Shown: positions 1 to 9,748 of the stretch, piece by piece
Position numbering within the stretch: position 1 is the stretch's first letter
Layout: each line of letters begins with the position of its first letter
Notes under the pieces: generated by a model
Databases searched by the model: none
Told to the model about the DNA's origin: nothing
The model's input: only the letters and a program-made list of their open reading frames with translations
Source of the DNA: Entomortierella parvispora
Lineage: Eukaryota > Mortierellomycota > Mortierellomycetes > Mortierellales > Mortierellaceae
Assembly: GCA_963573315.1 (NCBI GenBank)
Contig: OY752149.1
Span: forward strand, 1,612,001-1,676,000
Reading direction: 5' to 3'
Length of the DNA stretch: 64,000 bases
Program-made: the position numbers and the translations under genes

Positions 1-2031
1 ATGACAAGGTCGCGTTTCTTGCTCTGCAGGTGGAAAACTTTGGAGAGTCCAAACAGACGAACGGCATCTAAATCCTGATCAGTGGTATTGGCCGAGCTTT
101 TCAATCGTAGTGTCTCCTCCACAACTTCAACATCCCGCTCTCGGAACTTGCCATCAAACGTTACTGAGGTCTCTTGACGACGAAGACTAGCAGTGTCGAC
201 CTTCTTATTTTCGTGAGACTCGTACTTTGTTGGGTCATTATAGGCACTTCTTCTGAAAAAGAAGTCAATTGGTGAACGACGCGTTTGGATCAGATTCTCG
301 ATCCAAAAAATGAGGCCCAGGTAGATGAACGACTGGACCACAAAGAGAATCATGACGCAAAATGGTGCCTTTGTGATATCGAACGTATCCTTTATCGTAT
401 AGGGCGAACCGGTTGTCTGAGCAACAGCAATGGCCGAGATGGACCGCTCCATAGCGAAAGACGGTGCGATCAACCCAATCAGTAAGATGGCCAGGAGGGA
501 GGCGCCATCAAAAACAAACTCGACAAAGAAGTACGGGACAAACACGACGAGTGACATGCCAACGCCGAGGACTTGACCCACAGACTGTTGGTTATTGAAG
601 AAGAGCGAGAGCAGGTAGCCGAAGGTGATGAAAGGGAATCCTGCGACGAGGAGGACGAGAAAGTAGGGAACCCAGGATCCGGATGTGATCATTTGTAGCC
701 TGGCTGCGCCCATCAGGACAAACGTCGTGACCACAGGGACTAGATAACAACACCAGTCAATGACAAACCGGGCAAGATAATATGTTGAGGGTTTGATACC
801 CATGTTTTGAAGGTGCGACTTTTGGCCCTGCTCTTTCTCCTGGACGAGGTTCGACGCCACAAAGGTAGTAAAGAACGAGAAAGCTAGAATAGAACGAAAA
901 TAGTCAGTAAAACGGCCAATCAGAAATATCCCTTTCCCCCACTGGCTTGACTCGACAGTACTCACCAAAAGTCAAGAATGCAGGAACAATCAAACTTGGG
1001 ATATCCGTGTTCTCGCTGCCCTGTGCTGGAAATGTCTTGAGCGTTGGCAGGAATCTGAGTCCCAGTGCCGCCGTGGAACCATTGGATCCACTGGTGGCAT
1101 CGACATTCTGCGTGAATTGATTCATTTGGCTCAGGAAGAATGGGATCGAGTCATTCACCGACTGAGAGATGGTGAAGCCAAGGTCCACCGCTCCGCTCGT
1201 CGAGGTCGAAGGTCCCAGTGCATCCAGCTCAAATCCGAGTTGCGGTTCGTAGTCCGTCAGTGTCTTGTTCTTGAGCATGTCCTTTGCATTCTGGTGTTCG
1301 TACGCTGCCACAGCATCCATGGAGGCATAGTCGACAAAGTCAGGGTTGAAGGCTGCGTACGTCTGGTTCATGTTCTGTACAACAGAGTCTGTCAAGTTGT
1401 TGAGGGCAGGGACACTCCTGATAACTGGAAAGTACAGCACTGGTTTGTCGACATAGTCGCTCGAGATTCCGGTCTCCTGCAGATTGAACGTTCGACTATG
1501 GATAGGCACAAGAGAATGAGTATTGTGCGCCCTCTATATATATTTTTTCTTTTGCTTGCTTCCTCTGTCCGACTTACATGTCGATCTCGCCTGCGACAAC
1601 CTTTGGGATGTTGCTTTGAATGCCGAGTGACTAGAAACCCACATCAAAATTAAAATAGAAAAGCATGAGCACTGATAGTCTTTGATTCCAGTATGCATTT
1701 GTTACAAGAAAGGACTCTTTGTAGTTGGTCGGACCGGCCTCGGGTCCTGGACCCTTGCAAGGTCCAGTCCAGACCAGGATACTGGGGCACCACTTACAAT
1801 ACCGATGGCAATACCAATCATGAGAAGAGGAACGATGGCACCAAAGATGTAGACAGACGGGTTACGAGCTGAGATCATGGCGTTGTGGGCAACCAGGGCT
1901 TTGAAATGATCCCACTTTGTGGGCTTCAAAGTAGCCTGGATGATATCCATACCCTGAACATCATCACGGTCGTTGTGGTGGGAGTGAGGGAGAGGAGAGG
2001 CGTTTCTCGGGAGAGGTGATGGCGAAGTCAT
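1..2031 (-). CDS. ABC transporter, ABCA-type, N-terminal membrane part (truncated by window edge)
   Basis: Multi-exon gene starting at 2031 and leaving the window at base 1. Exon 1 encodes a Ser/Pro-rich head and a first membrane segment (VYIFGAIVPLLMIGIAIGI). A short exon near 1570-1634 and a long exon below about 1503 encode the large Asn-rich exoplasmic domain (motifs NLTD, NQTY) typical of ABCA proteins. An ABC-2 type membrane block follows (EKEQGQKSHLQNMGIKPSTY, then five to six hydrophobic segments). The reading frame reaches the linker just before the nucleotide-binding domain (AVRLFGLSKVF), so Walker motifs lie outside the window. Family knowledge: ABCA proteins move lipids across or between membranes; the substrate here is unknown. 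A second ABCA gene lies at 9749-13302 on the other strand. Splice sites seen include GT at about 1800 and AG at 1503. Confidence 0.85.
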
Positions 2032-2758
2032 GGTGCGGCTGCAGGGGGAAAGTGAAAGGGGGGAGGAGTCGAGAGGGGCGACGACCGTTGGACCAAGAGA
2101 TACCCCTGGTGGCCAATGCACGGAGAGAGGGGTGGAGGATCAAGGAACGAGGAATGGGAGGGGAAGGCGAGGTTCCTGGACGGAGAAAAAGAAGAAAGAA
2201 AAGAAGAAAAGAGACACAAAGACACAAAAAGGGAGTGAAGGAGAAAAAAGAGCGAAACAGCGCTTTTTTAAGGTTGATTTTTGGGCTGAAGGGTCGACAG
2301 TGACAGACCGACTCCGCTGTGACCGGGTCACAGCCCCTTCCTTCCTTCCTTGCTCTTTCCTGTGACCCGCCAGGCTCTCCACCTTGGACCCTCTTCTTTC
2401 GGGCTGATGTGATGAGTGTTGGGGGTGGTTAGGTGATACACGTCGCTTCAATTGCTCCGTCTTCTTCTCTTTGTCGCACAACAGCCCAAGCGCTTGCGGC
2501 CGGACCACCATCGACTTTGATCCGTTCCTTGTTTTCTGTTCACACGGCCACATCCAAGCCCCTTTATCCTCGTCCCCTCCTCGCTAACGAGATGATGATG
2601 AAAACGTTCATTGGCCAAGATGGACGGTCGACTCTATCTACACCCAGGCACATCACCCAAATTGCAAAAGCCCGCCAAGACTTGATGTCAAAAAGGAAGC
2701 GATCGGAGCGTCTGACTGACTGTTGTCGACTTTTATGATATTACTGAATGTTCAAGTC
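2032..2758. other. Intergenic region upstream of the ABCA gene
   Basis: About 730 bp between two minus-strand genes, presumably the promoter and 5' leader of the ABCA gene. It contains a purine-rich tract (about 2180-2260, AAGAAGAAAG-like on the plus strand) next to the ABCA start. No further gene or RNA was recognised. Confidence 0.5.
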
Positions 2759-4146
2759 CTACGCGTTGTGAGGAAAAGGAAGGCGCTCACCCTTCATGCC
2801 TGAGAGAACATTCTCGATTGCAATCTCTGACATCGCAGTTCGTGTTTCCAAGGTCCCGCTTCCAATGTGAGGTAAAACAATGCAGTTCGGGAACGATAAC
2901 AACTCGGAATCACTTGGCAGAGGTTCAGGAACCGTTACGTCAAGACCAACCGATCCAAGTCGTTTCTCTCTGAGTGCTCGAATCAACCCAGACTGATCGA
3001 CAATTCCTCCGCGTGCCGTATTCACAAATACCTGTTGAAGGACCAAAAGTACATAATTAAAAACACAAGAATCAAAAGAATGTCCACCGATGAAGAGAGT
3101 CAACTTTTTAACAATCCGCAGACCGTCACCAGTTTTTTCTAGTTTTTCGACACTTACCACCGTATCTTTCATATTTGAGAACGCGTTATAGTCAAACATG
3201 TTCTTGGTCTTGTCATTGAGCGCGCAGCAGACACAAATCACATCCGATTCCCGCAAGAGACGATCCATTTCTGAGAATTCAACACTGGCGCCTGCAATCT
3301 CCTTTTCAGTCTCTTCCTTGCGTCGTGTGCCCTGATACAGAAACTTTTTCACCCCAAAGGCCTGCAATCTCTTGGCAACCGCCACGCCAATTCGCCCTAA
3401 TCCAACAATGCCCACAGTCTTGTCCGTCAGCTGAGATCCCAGGAGCCAGGTGGGGCTCCAGGTACCCCATTGACCCTTGATCACAGCATCCACGCCTTCA
3501 CGCAATCTTCTGGCTGCGGCCAAGACGAGCAAAACGGTAGTGTCAGCTGTGGCTTCGGTCAAGACCCCTGGAGTGATACCAAGGGCGATCTTGCGAGCCT
3601 CCAGATTGGCAACATTGACGTGATCGTAACCAACGGACATAGTCGACACAACCTTCAGCTGAGGGCCTAGAAACGACATGGCAAGTAATCGATCGTTCAG
3701 ATAATGAAAAAGGAGTTGGATTGAGGATATCTCCAGATGTATCGTCCCCTTTGATGTACCTGCAGCGTCCAAGACCTCAGCATCAATCTTGTCGGTCAAG
3801 AGACAAAGGATTCCATCAGCACCTTTGGCCATGCTCAGTAGTTCATCTCGTGGGATGGCTCTGTCTTCTTTCCATTGCACAATGTCGATCCTATGATATG
3901 CTCTTGAATGTTAGAAGGGATGTGCACTTTGGTCCGCTGAATAAGGCTGGGCTGTCTATTGTCCATGCACGCGGGGGAAACATACCCTTCGAATCCTTTG
4001 TTAAGACGAGCTTGCGAGGCCTGGGGAAGTGTTCTGGTTACAACGAGTCGCTGACGTTGGAATGTTGACATGGTAGTAGAAAAGGCTCGTCTGGTAAACT
4101 GGGCAGGCGAGAGGAGTCTGGCTGGAGAGACGAGACGCGGGATCAT
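2759..4146 (-). CDS. GRHPR: Glyoxylate/hydroxypyruvate reductase, D-2-hydroxyacid dehydrogenase family
   Basis: NAD(P)H-dependent reduction of glyoxylate to glycolate and/or hydroxypyruvate to glycerate. Four exons rebuilt by hand read as one protein. The nucleotide-binding loop is GLGRIG. The catalytic triad expected for this family is visible: Arg in NTARGGIVDQ, Glu in TVPEPLP and His in LPHIGSG. The substrate-loop motif STMSVGYDHVNV closely resembles the GRHPR branch. The start at 4146 gives an Arg-rich, acid-free leader (FTRRAFSTT) that looks like a mitochondrial targeting peptide; starting at the next Met (4071) would give a cytosolic form, so dual targeting is possible. Introns interrupt near 3990, 3760 and 3030-3160. 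It could also act on other 2-keto acids. It lies downstream of the E2 pseudogene on the same strand. Confidence 0.88.
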
Positions 4147-4473
4147 TAGCCAAACTAGTTTTTAATGCTCTTGTGGAAGGAGCGATGGAATGATGAAGAG
4201 AATGGGGCAGAGTAGGAGAGAAAGAGAGGAAGAGGAATGGGGGGTAGGGTATGTAACAAATCGGATGGAATGCGGAGGAATCCGTTCGGGCCAAGTAATG
4301 AAGTGGGCGTTATTGGTTGGTCGCAGAAGAGAGCCAGCGAGGAGCGGGCAGATCTTGCCCTGGCGACGCGCAACGTCGCGTCGCTCCATTTTTCCCTTTT
4401 TCTTTTTTTTTTTTTTTGTGCTTTACTGGAGGTGCTGGACCCTCGGGCTATCGACCGTGGCATAGAGACGGGT
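4147..4473. other. Short intergenic region upstream of the reductase
   Basis: About 330 bp, presumably the reductase promoter. It contains a T-rich run at about 4395-4421 on the plus strand. Nothing else was recognised. Confidence 0.5.
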
Positions 4474-4887
4474 CTACTTCCTTGCCGTCTTGTTAAAGAG
4501 TGCATGATTTGTTTTCAGGATGTGGGTGTGGGTTATTTGACAATCCATTGGTTCATCAAGATGTTGGAGAGACTCACGCAAACCCATGAGGACCTTGGCG
4601 AGGGTCAGGGCCAGACTCCAGTTGGAGATAGCCCATGCATACTGAGCCATTGTTGTTGATGGCTGGGTGGCAGACCCTCACTAGGTATCTGACCCTCATT
4701 GGTTTGAAAGGATAGTCTGTTGGAAAGCGAATTGACAACGGAAAGACCCTTCCTTCGTAGACAGACCCTTCGGGGCCATGGATCACCGCCTCCCAGAGAA
4801 ACAGATTGGCAGCATCCACGCCGAGAAATAAGGCGATCGATTTTCTTGTACTCCCTTGAGCAACTTTGCAAGCCGCTTTGTAGCCAT
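4474..4887 (-). pseudogene. Ubiquitin-conjugating enzyme (E2, UBC fold) pseudogene with two frameshifts
   Basis: The pieces of a UBC domain appear in order on the minus strand but in three frames. From ATG at 4887: MATKRLAKLLKGVQENRSPY (E2 helix 1). After a frame change near 4815-4825: LFLWEAVIHGPEGSVYEGRV, FPTDYPFKP, then CHPAINNNGSVCM, which holds the active-site Cys. After a second frame change near 4635-4645: NWSLALTLAKVLMGLRESL, matching the conserved E2 stretch after the catalytic loop. The stretch between Cys and Trp is shorter than usual, and the two C-terminal helices are missing before a stop at 4474-4476. No GT-AG intron of workable size removes either shift. Seen: loss of frame around a conserved active site. 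Inference: a decayed gene, though a sequencing indel cannot be excluded. The start lies head-to-head with SDO1. Confidence 0.75.
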
Positions 4888-5099
4888 TGCGAAGGCAGTG
4901 GGTTGCTGGAGATGAAAGGACGAAAGACTCTTCATGGTTCCCGTTGGACCGAGTGGAGTGCTCTAGTAGACTGCGGCTCACACGCAGGATCTGTCGATCC
5001 GTGACTGCCGAAAGAATGAGGAAAAAAAGAAAAAAAGAAAAAAGAAGCGTTGCTCCTCTTCCTCCATTTCCACCAACTTACCCCCCGCACACATACATC
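4888..5099. promoter_or_regulatory. Head-to-head promoter interval, E2 pseudogene / SDO1
   Basis: Only 212 bp separate the two divergent start codons, so one short region must hold both promoters. An A-rich run (about 5030-5043) sits mid-way. No specific factor site was identified. Confidence 0.45.
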
Positions 5100-6306
5100 A
5101 TGGTCATCGTCCAGGTAAACGGAAGAACCCTTTAAGGAATCGAATCGAAATGGATGTCAAGCGAATTGCCCACTAATTGTAATGCTTGGCTTTGGAATTT
5201 ATTTACTCTAGCCCAGCAATCAGATCAAGTAAGGGACTGTAGCATAGACAAAGACAGGAATGAATGAGGCTACAGCGAATAACCCCCAACTCTTTCACCA
5301 CCCTTACAATAGACTGACCAACGTCTCTATTGTCCGTTACCGTAAGGGCGGCAAGAGATTTGAGATTGCCTGTTACAAGAACAAAGTCATGGAATGGAGA
5401 AGTGGCGTGTAGGTCTGCGCGCCGTCTGAAGGTGTTTATTTACAAACGGGCGCTTCAGAGACTAACGATCAACTTACAATAGTGAAAAAGATCTTGGAGA
5501 AGTCATGCAGATTGACAATGTATTTCTCAATGTCTCCAAAGGACAGGCTGCCAACAAAGACGATCTGCAAAAGTGCTTCAAGACAGAAGACCGAAACGCC
5601 ATTATTCTGGAGGTGAGTCTGTGAAGCAAGGATTGGCTGTTTCGACTCGGATTTTTTAACCTCATAACCTCTGCTCGCATACTAAGCAAAAAACTCGCCT
5701 CTGGTAACCTTCGACTTTAGATCTTGAAGAAGGGAGAATTGCAAGTTGGAGAAAAGGAACGTTCGTCAATGCTGGAGGGCATGTACAGGGATATCGCCAC
5801 CACCGTCGCTGAGAAATGCGTCAACCCAGAAACAAAACGACCCTACACCGTGACAATGATCGAGAAGGCCATGGCGGATCTGCATCTTTCCATCAACCCC
5901 TCTCGCTCCGCAAAGTCACAGGCGCTGGACGTGATCAAGCTGCTTTTGGAAAAGAAGACCATCCCTATTGCCAGAGCTCAGATGAGGATCAGGATTGTTG
6001 TCCCTTCAAAGGATGGCAAGAGGATAAAGGACAAGCTGATGACCATGATTGCCTCCAAGGAAGATGAAGATTTGGACGAAAACTATGAATGGGTAAGGAC
6101 CTCTCTATTATTTGGAATCCCATTTTTGGCTTGGGAGCCGCAGCCAGCTGACAAATTATTTTCCAAATCTCCACACATAGACATGCCTCATTGACCCTGG
6201 ACAGTTCAGACCCATCAACGAGTTGCTGCAGTCAGAGACAAAGGGCAAAGGACAGCTGGAGATGTTGAGCTTGACCGAGACCAAGCAAGGCGACGAAGTC
6301 TTTTAG
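5100..6306 (+). CDS. SDO1: Ribosome maturation protein SDO1/SBDS
   Basis: SBDS-family factor that, with the GTPase Efl1, releases the anti-association factor eIF6/Tif6 from late pre-60S subunits. Six exons were rebuilt: 5100-5114, 5212-5228, 5313-5408, 5483-5612, 5721-6092 and 6181-6306, giving 251 aa, the usual family length. Every junction is GT-AG and preserves frame. The N-terminal FYSH domain reads MVIVQPSNQIKLTNVSIV and then [15 protein letters not shown]; the central domain contains [12 protein letters not shown]; the C-terminal domain contains [16 protein letters not shown] and [11 protein letters not shown]. The first two exons are tiny (15 and 17 nt), so automated models may miss the start. 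An AATAAA signal follows the stop at about 6350. Confidence 0.96.
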
Positions 6307-6392
6307 ACACACTTCCAATTGATGACTTACGCCCATTACTTGCATTTTCAATAAACATTTGGGGTATACCGATTGGGATATTTATTGAGACA

Positions 6393-7491
6393 CTAAACTT
6401 GAGGGCAAGGCTGCACGCCCAATTCGCGTTGGACCTCTTCTACTGGACGGTCCATCCACTCCTCCCATCTTACGTTCATGAGCAACTTTGAGCTGCTGCC
6501 GTACTCGAGCGCCCAGGGGATATAGATTTCGTGAAGTCGCGATCTCTCTTCGCTGGTCAACCGCAATGGCCCAAAGAAGGATGACAGCATGGTCATGGGA
6601 AGACCGGTCTGCAACATCTCAAACCACTTGAGCGCAATTTCTCCGTCCACTGTCACGGGTAGTCCAGTTAAAGTATGATAAAAGTCGTGCGTCTCGCGAT
6701 ATCTCTGCATTACATAGGCGAGCTCTTCAGAGTCCACAAAGTGAACCTAAAAAAGAACACAGACGGGACGGAAAACAACGGTATCAGCACATGTCCTGAA
6801 ATTCATATACAACTTCATGCGATGCAAGGTCATTTTAAGGCAAGTACACGTACCGGTTCTCGAGTATCGGGTGAGACTTGTTGATCATCCAAGAATCTGA
6901 CGTATTCGCGGCCAAATGTACCGTCAGGGAGCTGACGCAGGGTATCGAGCTTCATTGTTTCCGAGGTGATTTTGGGTCTCTCCTTCAAGATACGACGTCC
7001 CTCAGGATCTAAAAGCATTTGGTCCCGAATACGAGCCAAAAACATTCCTCCGGTTGTCTCTCCCAAGGCAGCGACCATGTCTAAAAACCGCGAGGTATTG
7101 AAGTTAGAACTCTACAAGGCCATGCCTACAATATTCCCTGGTTACGTCTATTTTACCTCCTCGCAATGGATTCGCCAGAGCTGTAAAAGCAGACCCAACG
7201 GCCAAAATTGATCGCTGGAGAGGTGAAATTGGGATATGACCCTCATAGAGTTTCCCGGTAGGTGGCTCCACTATTTTATCGAGTTTGCTGTATACAGTCA
7301 GCGTACGTTGATGCAGAGTCAGGGAGATGCCTTCTCAAAGTCAAACACGATGCCTTACATGGGGATCGGATTGTAAAGAGAGTTGCGTAACGGGCCCAAT
7401 GCGTGGGTTTCCTTGTCAATGACAGAGAATGCGCTCGAACAGAGGCGATGGTGGCATTCATAGTGGCGGCAGCGATGGTTCGAGCTGACAT
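6393..7491 (-). CDS. COQ4: Ubiquinone biosynthesis protein COQ4, mitochondrial
   Basis: Component of the mitochondrial coenzyme Q synthesis complex. Exon 1 starts at 7491 with a basic, Ser/Ala-rich leader ([20 protein letters not shown]), consistent with mitochondrial import. After an intron, [20 protein letters not shown] and then [13 protein letters not shown] match the conserved COQ4 N-terminal domain. The last exon carries the hallmark metal-binding motif [11 protein letters not shown] preceded by YRET, with the distal Glu in [10 protein letters not shown]. The C-terminus is [20 protein letters not shown], typical of the family. Introns lie near 7240-7366, 7080-7165 and 6745-6850. The gene is divergently paired with SFM1 227 bp away. 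Confidence 0.95.
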
Positions 7492-7717
7492 TGTAATGAG
7501 AGGAAGCTATGTGGAAGCAAAGAGACGCGGGTTGCCACAATGGAGGGAACCGGTAAAATTCTAAAAATGGTGGCGTTTAGGACTGCGAATTGAGCCAAAC
7601 AGAGGAGAAAAAACAACGATCAGCAAGACATCCATTCCTCCATTCCTCCATTCCTCCCAAGGACCCACCCAGGACATCATTGGCAGGACTCTTCACTGGA
7701 ACCACAAACAGGACAAA
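7492..7717. promoter_or_regulatory. Head-to-head promoter interval, COQ4 / SFM1
   Basis: A 226-bp gap separates the two divergent start codons. It contains a triplicated CCTCCATTC-type pyrimidine repeat at about 7632-7657. No known factor site is recognised. Confidence 0.5.
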
Positions 7718-8772
7718 ATGGCAAAGAACTACATTATTGAGCACATGGAGGAGGGTACGTACTTCTCCCATGGAATTGGGAATAAGATATACTCGGCGTG
7801 CTCAGACACTCCGTGGGGTGGGGGAGATTAGGTCTCAGTGGTCTGCAGCCCTTTACGCCGCCAACGTCTGACCACGTTTTCTGCCCACAACTTCTCTTAA
7901 CCAACACAGGTATGCACGACTGGTGCAAGCTGGAGTATGAACACATGGTCTCCGTCATTGGACCCGATCACGTTTACTTCACTGCCTTGACCCCCTCAAC
8001 TTTGGCCGGCATGCCCGCCAGTCTCGCCAAGGCCCATTGCCACACCGAAGATATTCTCACCATGGCTGATCGTATCCCCCATAACAAGGTCTGCCTTTTG
8101 GATCCTGCTTCGCCTAATGTGCTGAGCCCCGAAGATGCTCAGACCTACGATTTCTTTTTGTTCGGAGGCATTCTCGGTGATGACCCACCAAGAGGTAATG
8201 CAAATGTTTTCAAACGATCATGAGCATGAGTGGAAACCAGCTCAGTGTTCAAGATCTTGGCGAACTGTTTGTGCGTTTTATCTAATCAAGGACGCGTTGT
8301 TGGATCCATAGATCGCACTGGAGAGCTCAGAAAACTTGGTTTCGCCACTCGCCATTTGGGATCAGTTCAGATGACGACTGACACTGCAGTCAACGTGACC
8401 AGGCGCGTTATCGAGGGACAGAGTATGTTGTCTAGGGACAAAACTATACTGTTTGACTTGGCGATATGGAAAAAGTCTGCCCGAGCCCTAACTTTTCTTC
8501 ACGGTTGCCTCCTTTGCGTAGCTCCTTTGGATCAGATCCCCTTTGTTGATCACCCTGAAATCAAGCTCCGCAAGAAGGAGACCGTTACTATGCCGTTCCG
8601 CTACATTGCCCTCCCACCCAAGACAACAAAGGCTACCTCACCATCTGGCACGTCAGAAGACGGCAGTGAGACAAAAAAGGCAAAGAAGGCAAAGAGGCCT
8701 GAGCCTTTGCTTCCTCCTGGCATGATTGAGCTGCTTATCAAGGACAATGATGAAGCCATCGACCAGTTTTGA
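7718..8772 (+). CDS. SFM1: SPOUT-family protein arginine methyltransferase, Sfm1-like
   Basis: Resembles yeast Sfm1, a SPOUT (trefoil-knot) methyltransferase that monomethylates an Arg of ribosomal protein uS3/Rps3. Exons 7718-7754, 7910-8194, 8312-8422 and 8522-8772 give 227 aa with all GT-AG junctions in frame. Family motifs: start MAKNYIIEHMEEGMHDWCKL, the knot region NKVCLLDPASP and DFFLFGGILGDDPPRDRT, then LGSVQMTTDTAVNVT and TVTMPFRYIAL. A charged insert of about 35 residues (SEDGSETKKAKKAKR) follows before the conserved LPPGMIELL tail; it is not in the yeast protein and looks like a nuclear-localisation-type patch. The head-to-head partner is COQ4; no functional link is apparent. Confidence 0.93.
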
Positions 8773-9748
8773 TCATGAGGATGAGCAGGAAAGACAATTC
8801 AATACTGTAAACATATTTTTTTTCATGGTAAACGTGCGCAAAATAACAACATGGTCCTGAGAGAATTTTTTCCAAATGGAGGCCAATTCACAAAATCATG
8901 TCACAAAATGAAAGTTTTTCGTGAGGTTTTTGGGTATGTGTCCAGGAAGAACACTAAATTGCTCAACTGGAAGGCTGTTCTGTCGCTCTTGGCTTGGCAA
9001 GTGGAGGGAAATGCTCCGTCCAGGCTTAAATTTACCCGTCCTGAGGAAAGCGCGCCTAGTCTGCTAGAGTGCAACATTCGTCGGGAACGTGGACAATATC
9101 TCGACCTGCATGGTTTTCCTTTCTCACAGAATAAACAACAGTGCGGCGGCTCAGCCATGATCAGGTCGGAGCAATTGAACAAGGAGGACTTGCAATTGTC
9201 GACTTTGTGGCTGTTGCCAGGACTTTAAAGATAATGACAAAAAGCCCTCGAAAGAAGATCACGGCACAACATAAGTAGACAAAAGCCCAACCCTGGAAAG
9301 TGCGGAAGATCTGGCGAAGTAGACCGCTCTACACCATGGCGATGATCTAGGCACAGATCCGAACACCCGAATGATGTTGATCCGTCCCAGACGAGAAGAG
9401 GCGACCGCAGCCAACCTCCGCTTTTGTTCTTGTCTGGGCCAAAGTCGATCATACCTCCAGGCAGAGAGAGAGAGAGAGAGACAGGGAGAGAGAGACACAG
9501 AGAGAGAGAGAACAGACAGAGAGAGAGAACAGACAGAGAGAGAGAACAGACAGAGGGAGACAGAGGGAGACACTCCTCATTCACACAAAGCCAAAAAAAG
9601 CTTAAAAAACAGCGTCTTCCCCAGCAGGTGTTCCCCTTTTGCTGCATTCCATTCGTCCTTCATTCATCCCTCTGCTCGCCGCTGCATCGCCTCTTTCTCT
9701 TTCTCTCTTTCTCTCCGAGCTCATTCCTCTCTTTGATTCTTATTCTGA
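8773..9748. other. Intergenic region between SFM1 and the ABCA gene
   Basis: About 975 bp. The left half shows no convincing gene. The right half holds the GA-rich satellite at 9463-9571 and a CT-rich stretch (9680-9720) just before the ABCA start, probably its core promoter and 5' leader. Confidence 0.5.
9463..9571 (+). repeat. GA-rich microsatellite with a 17-bp subunit
   Basis: A run of GAGAGA interrupted by ACA, in which AACAGACAGAGAGAGAG repeats nearly perfectly about three times before decaying to CAGAGGGAGA. It lies roughly 180-290 bp upstream of the ABCA start. Confidence 0.85.

Noticed and set aside
8851-9228. 125-codon frame in the SFM1-ABCA gap
   Set aside because: No recognisable domain, no splice partners, and composition like the surrounding intergenic DNA.
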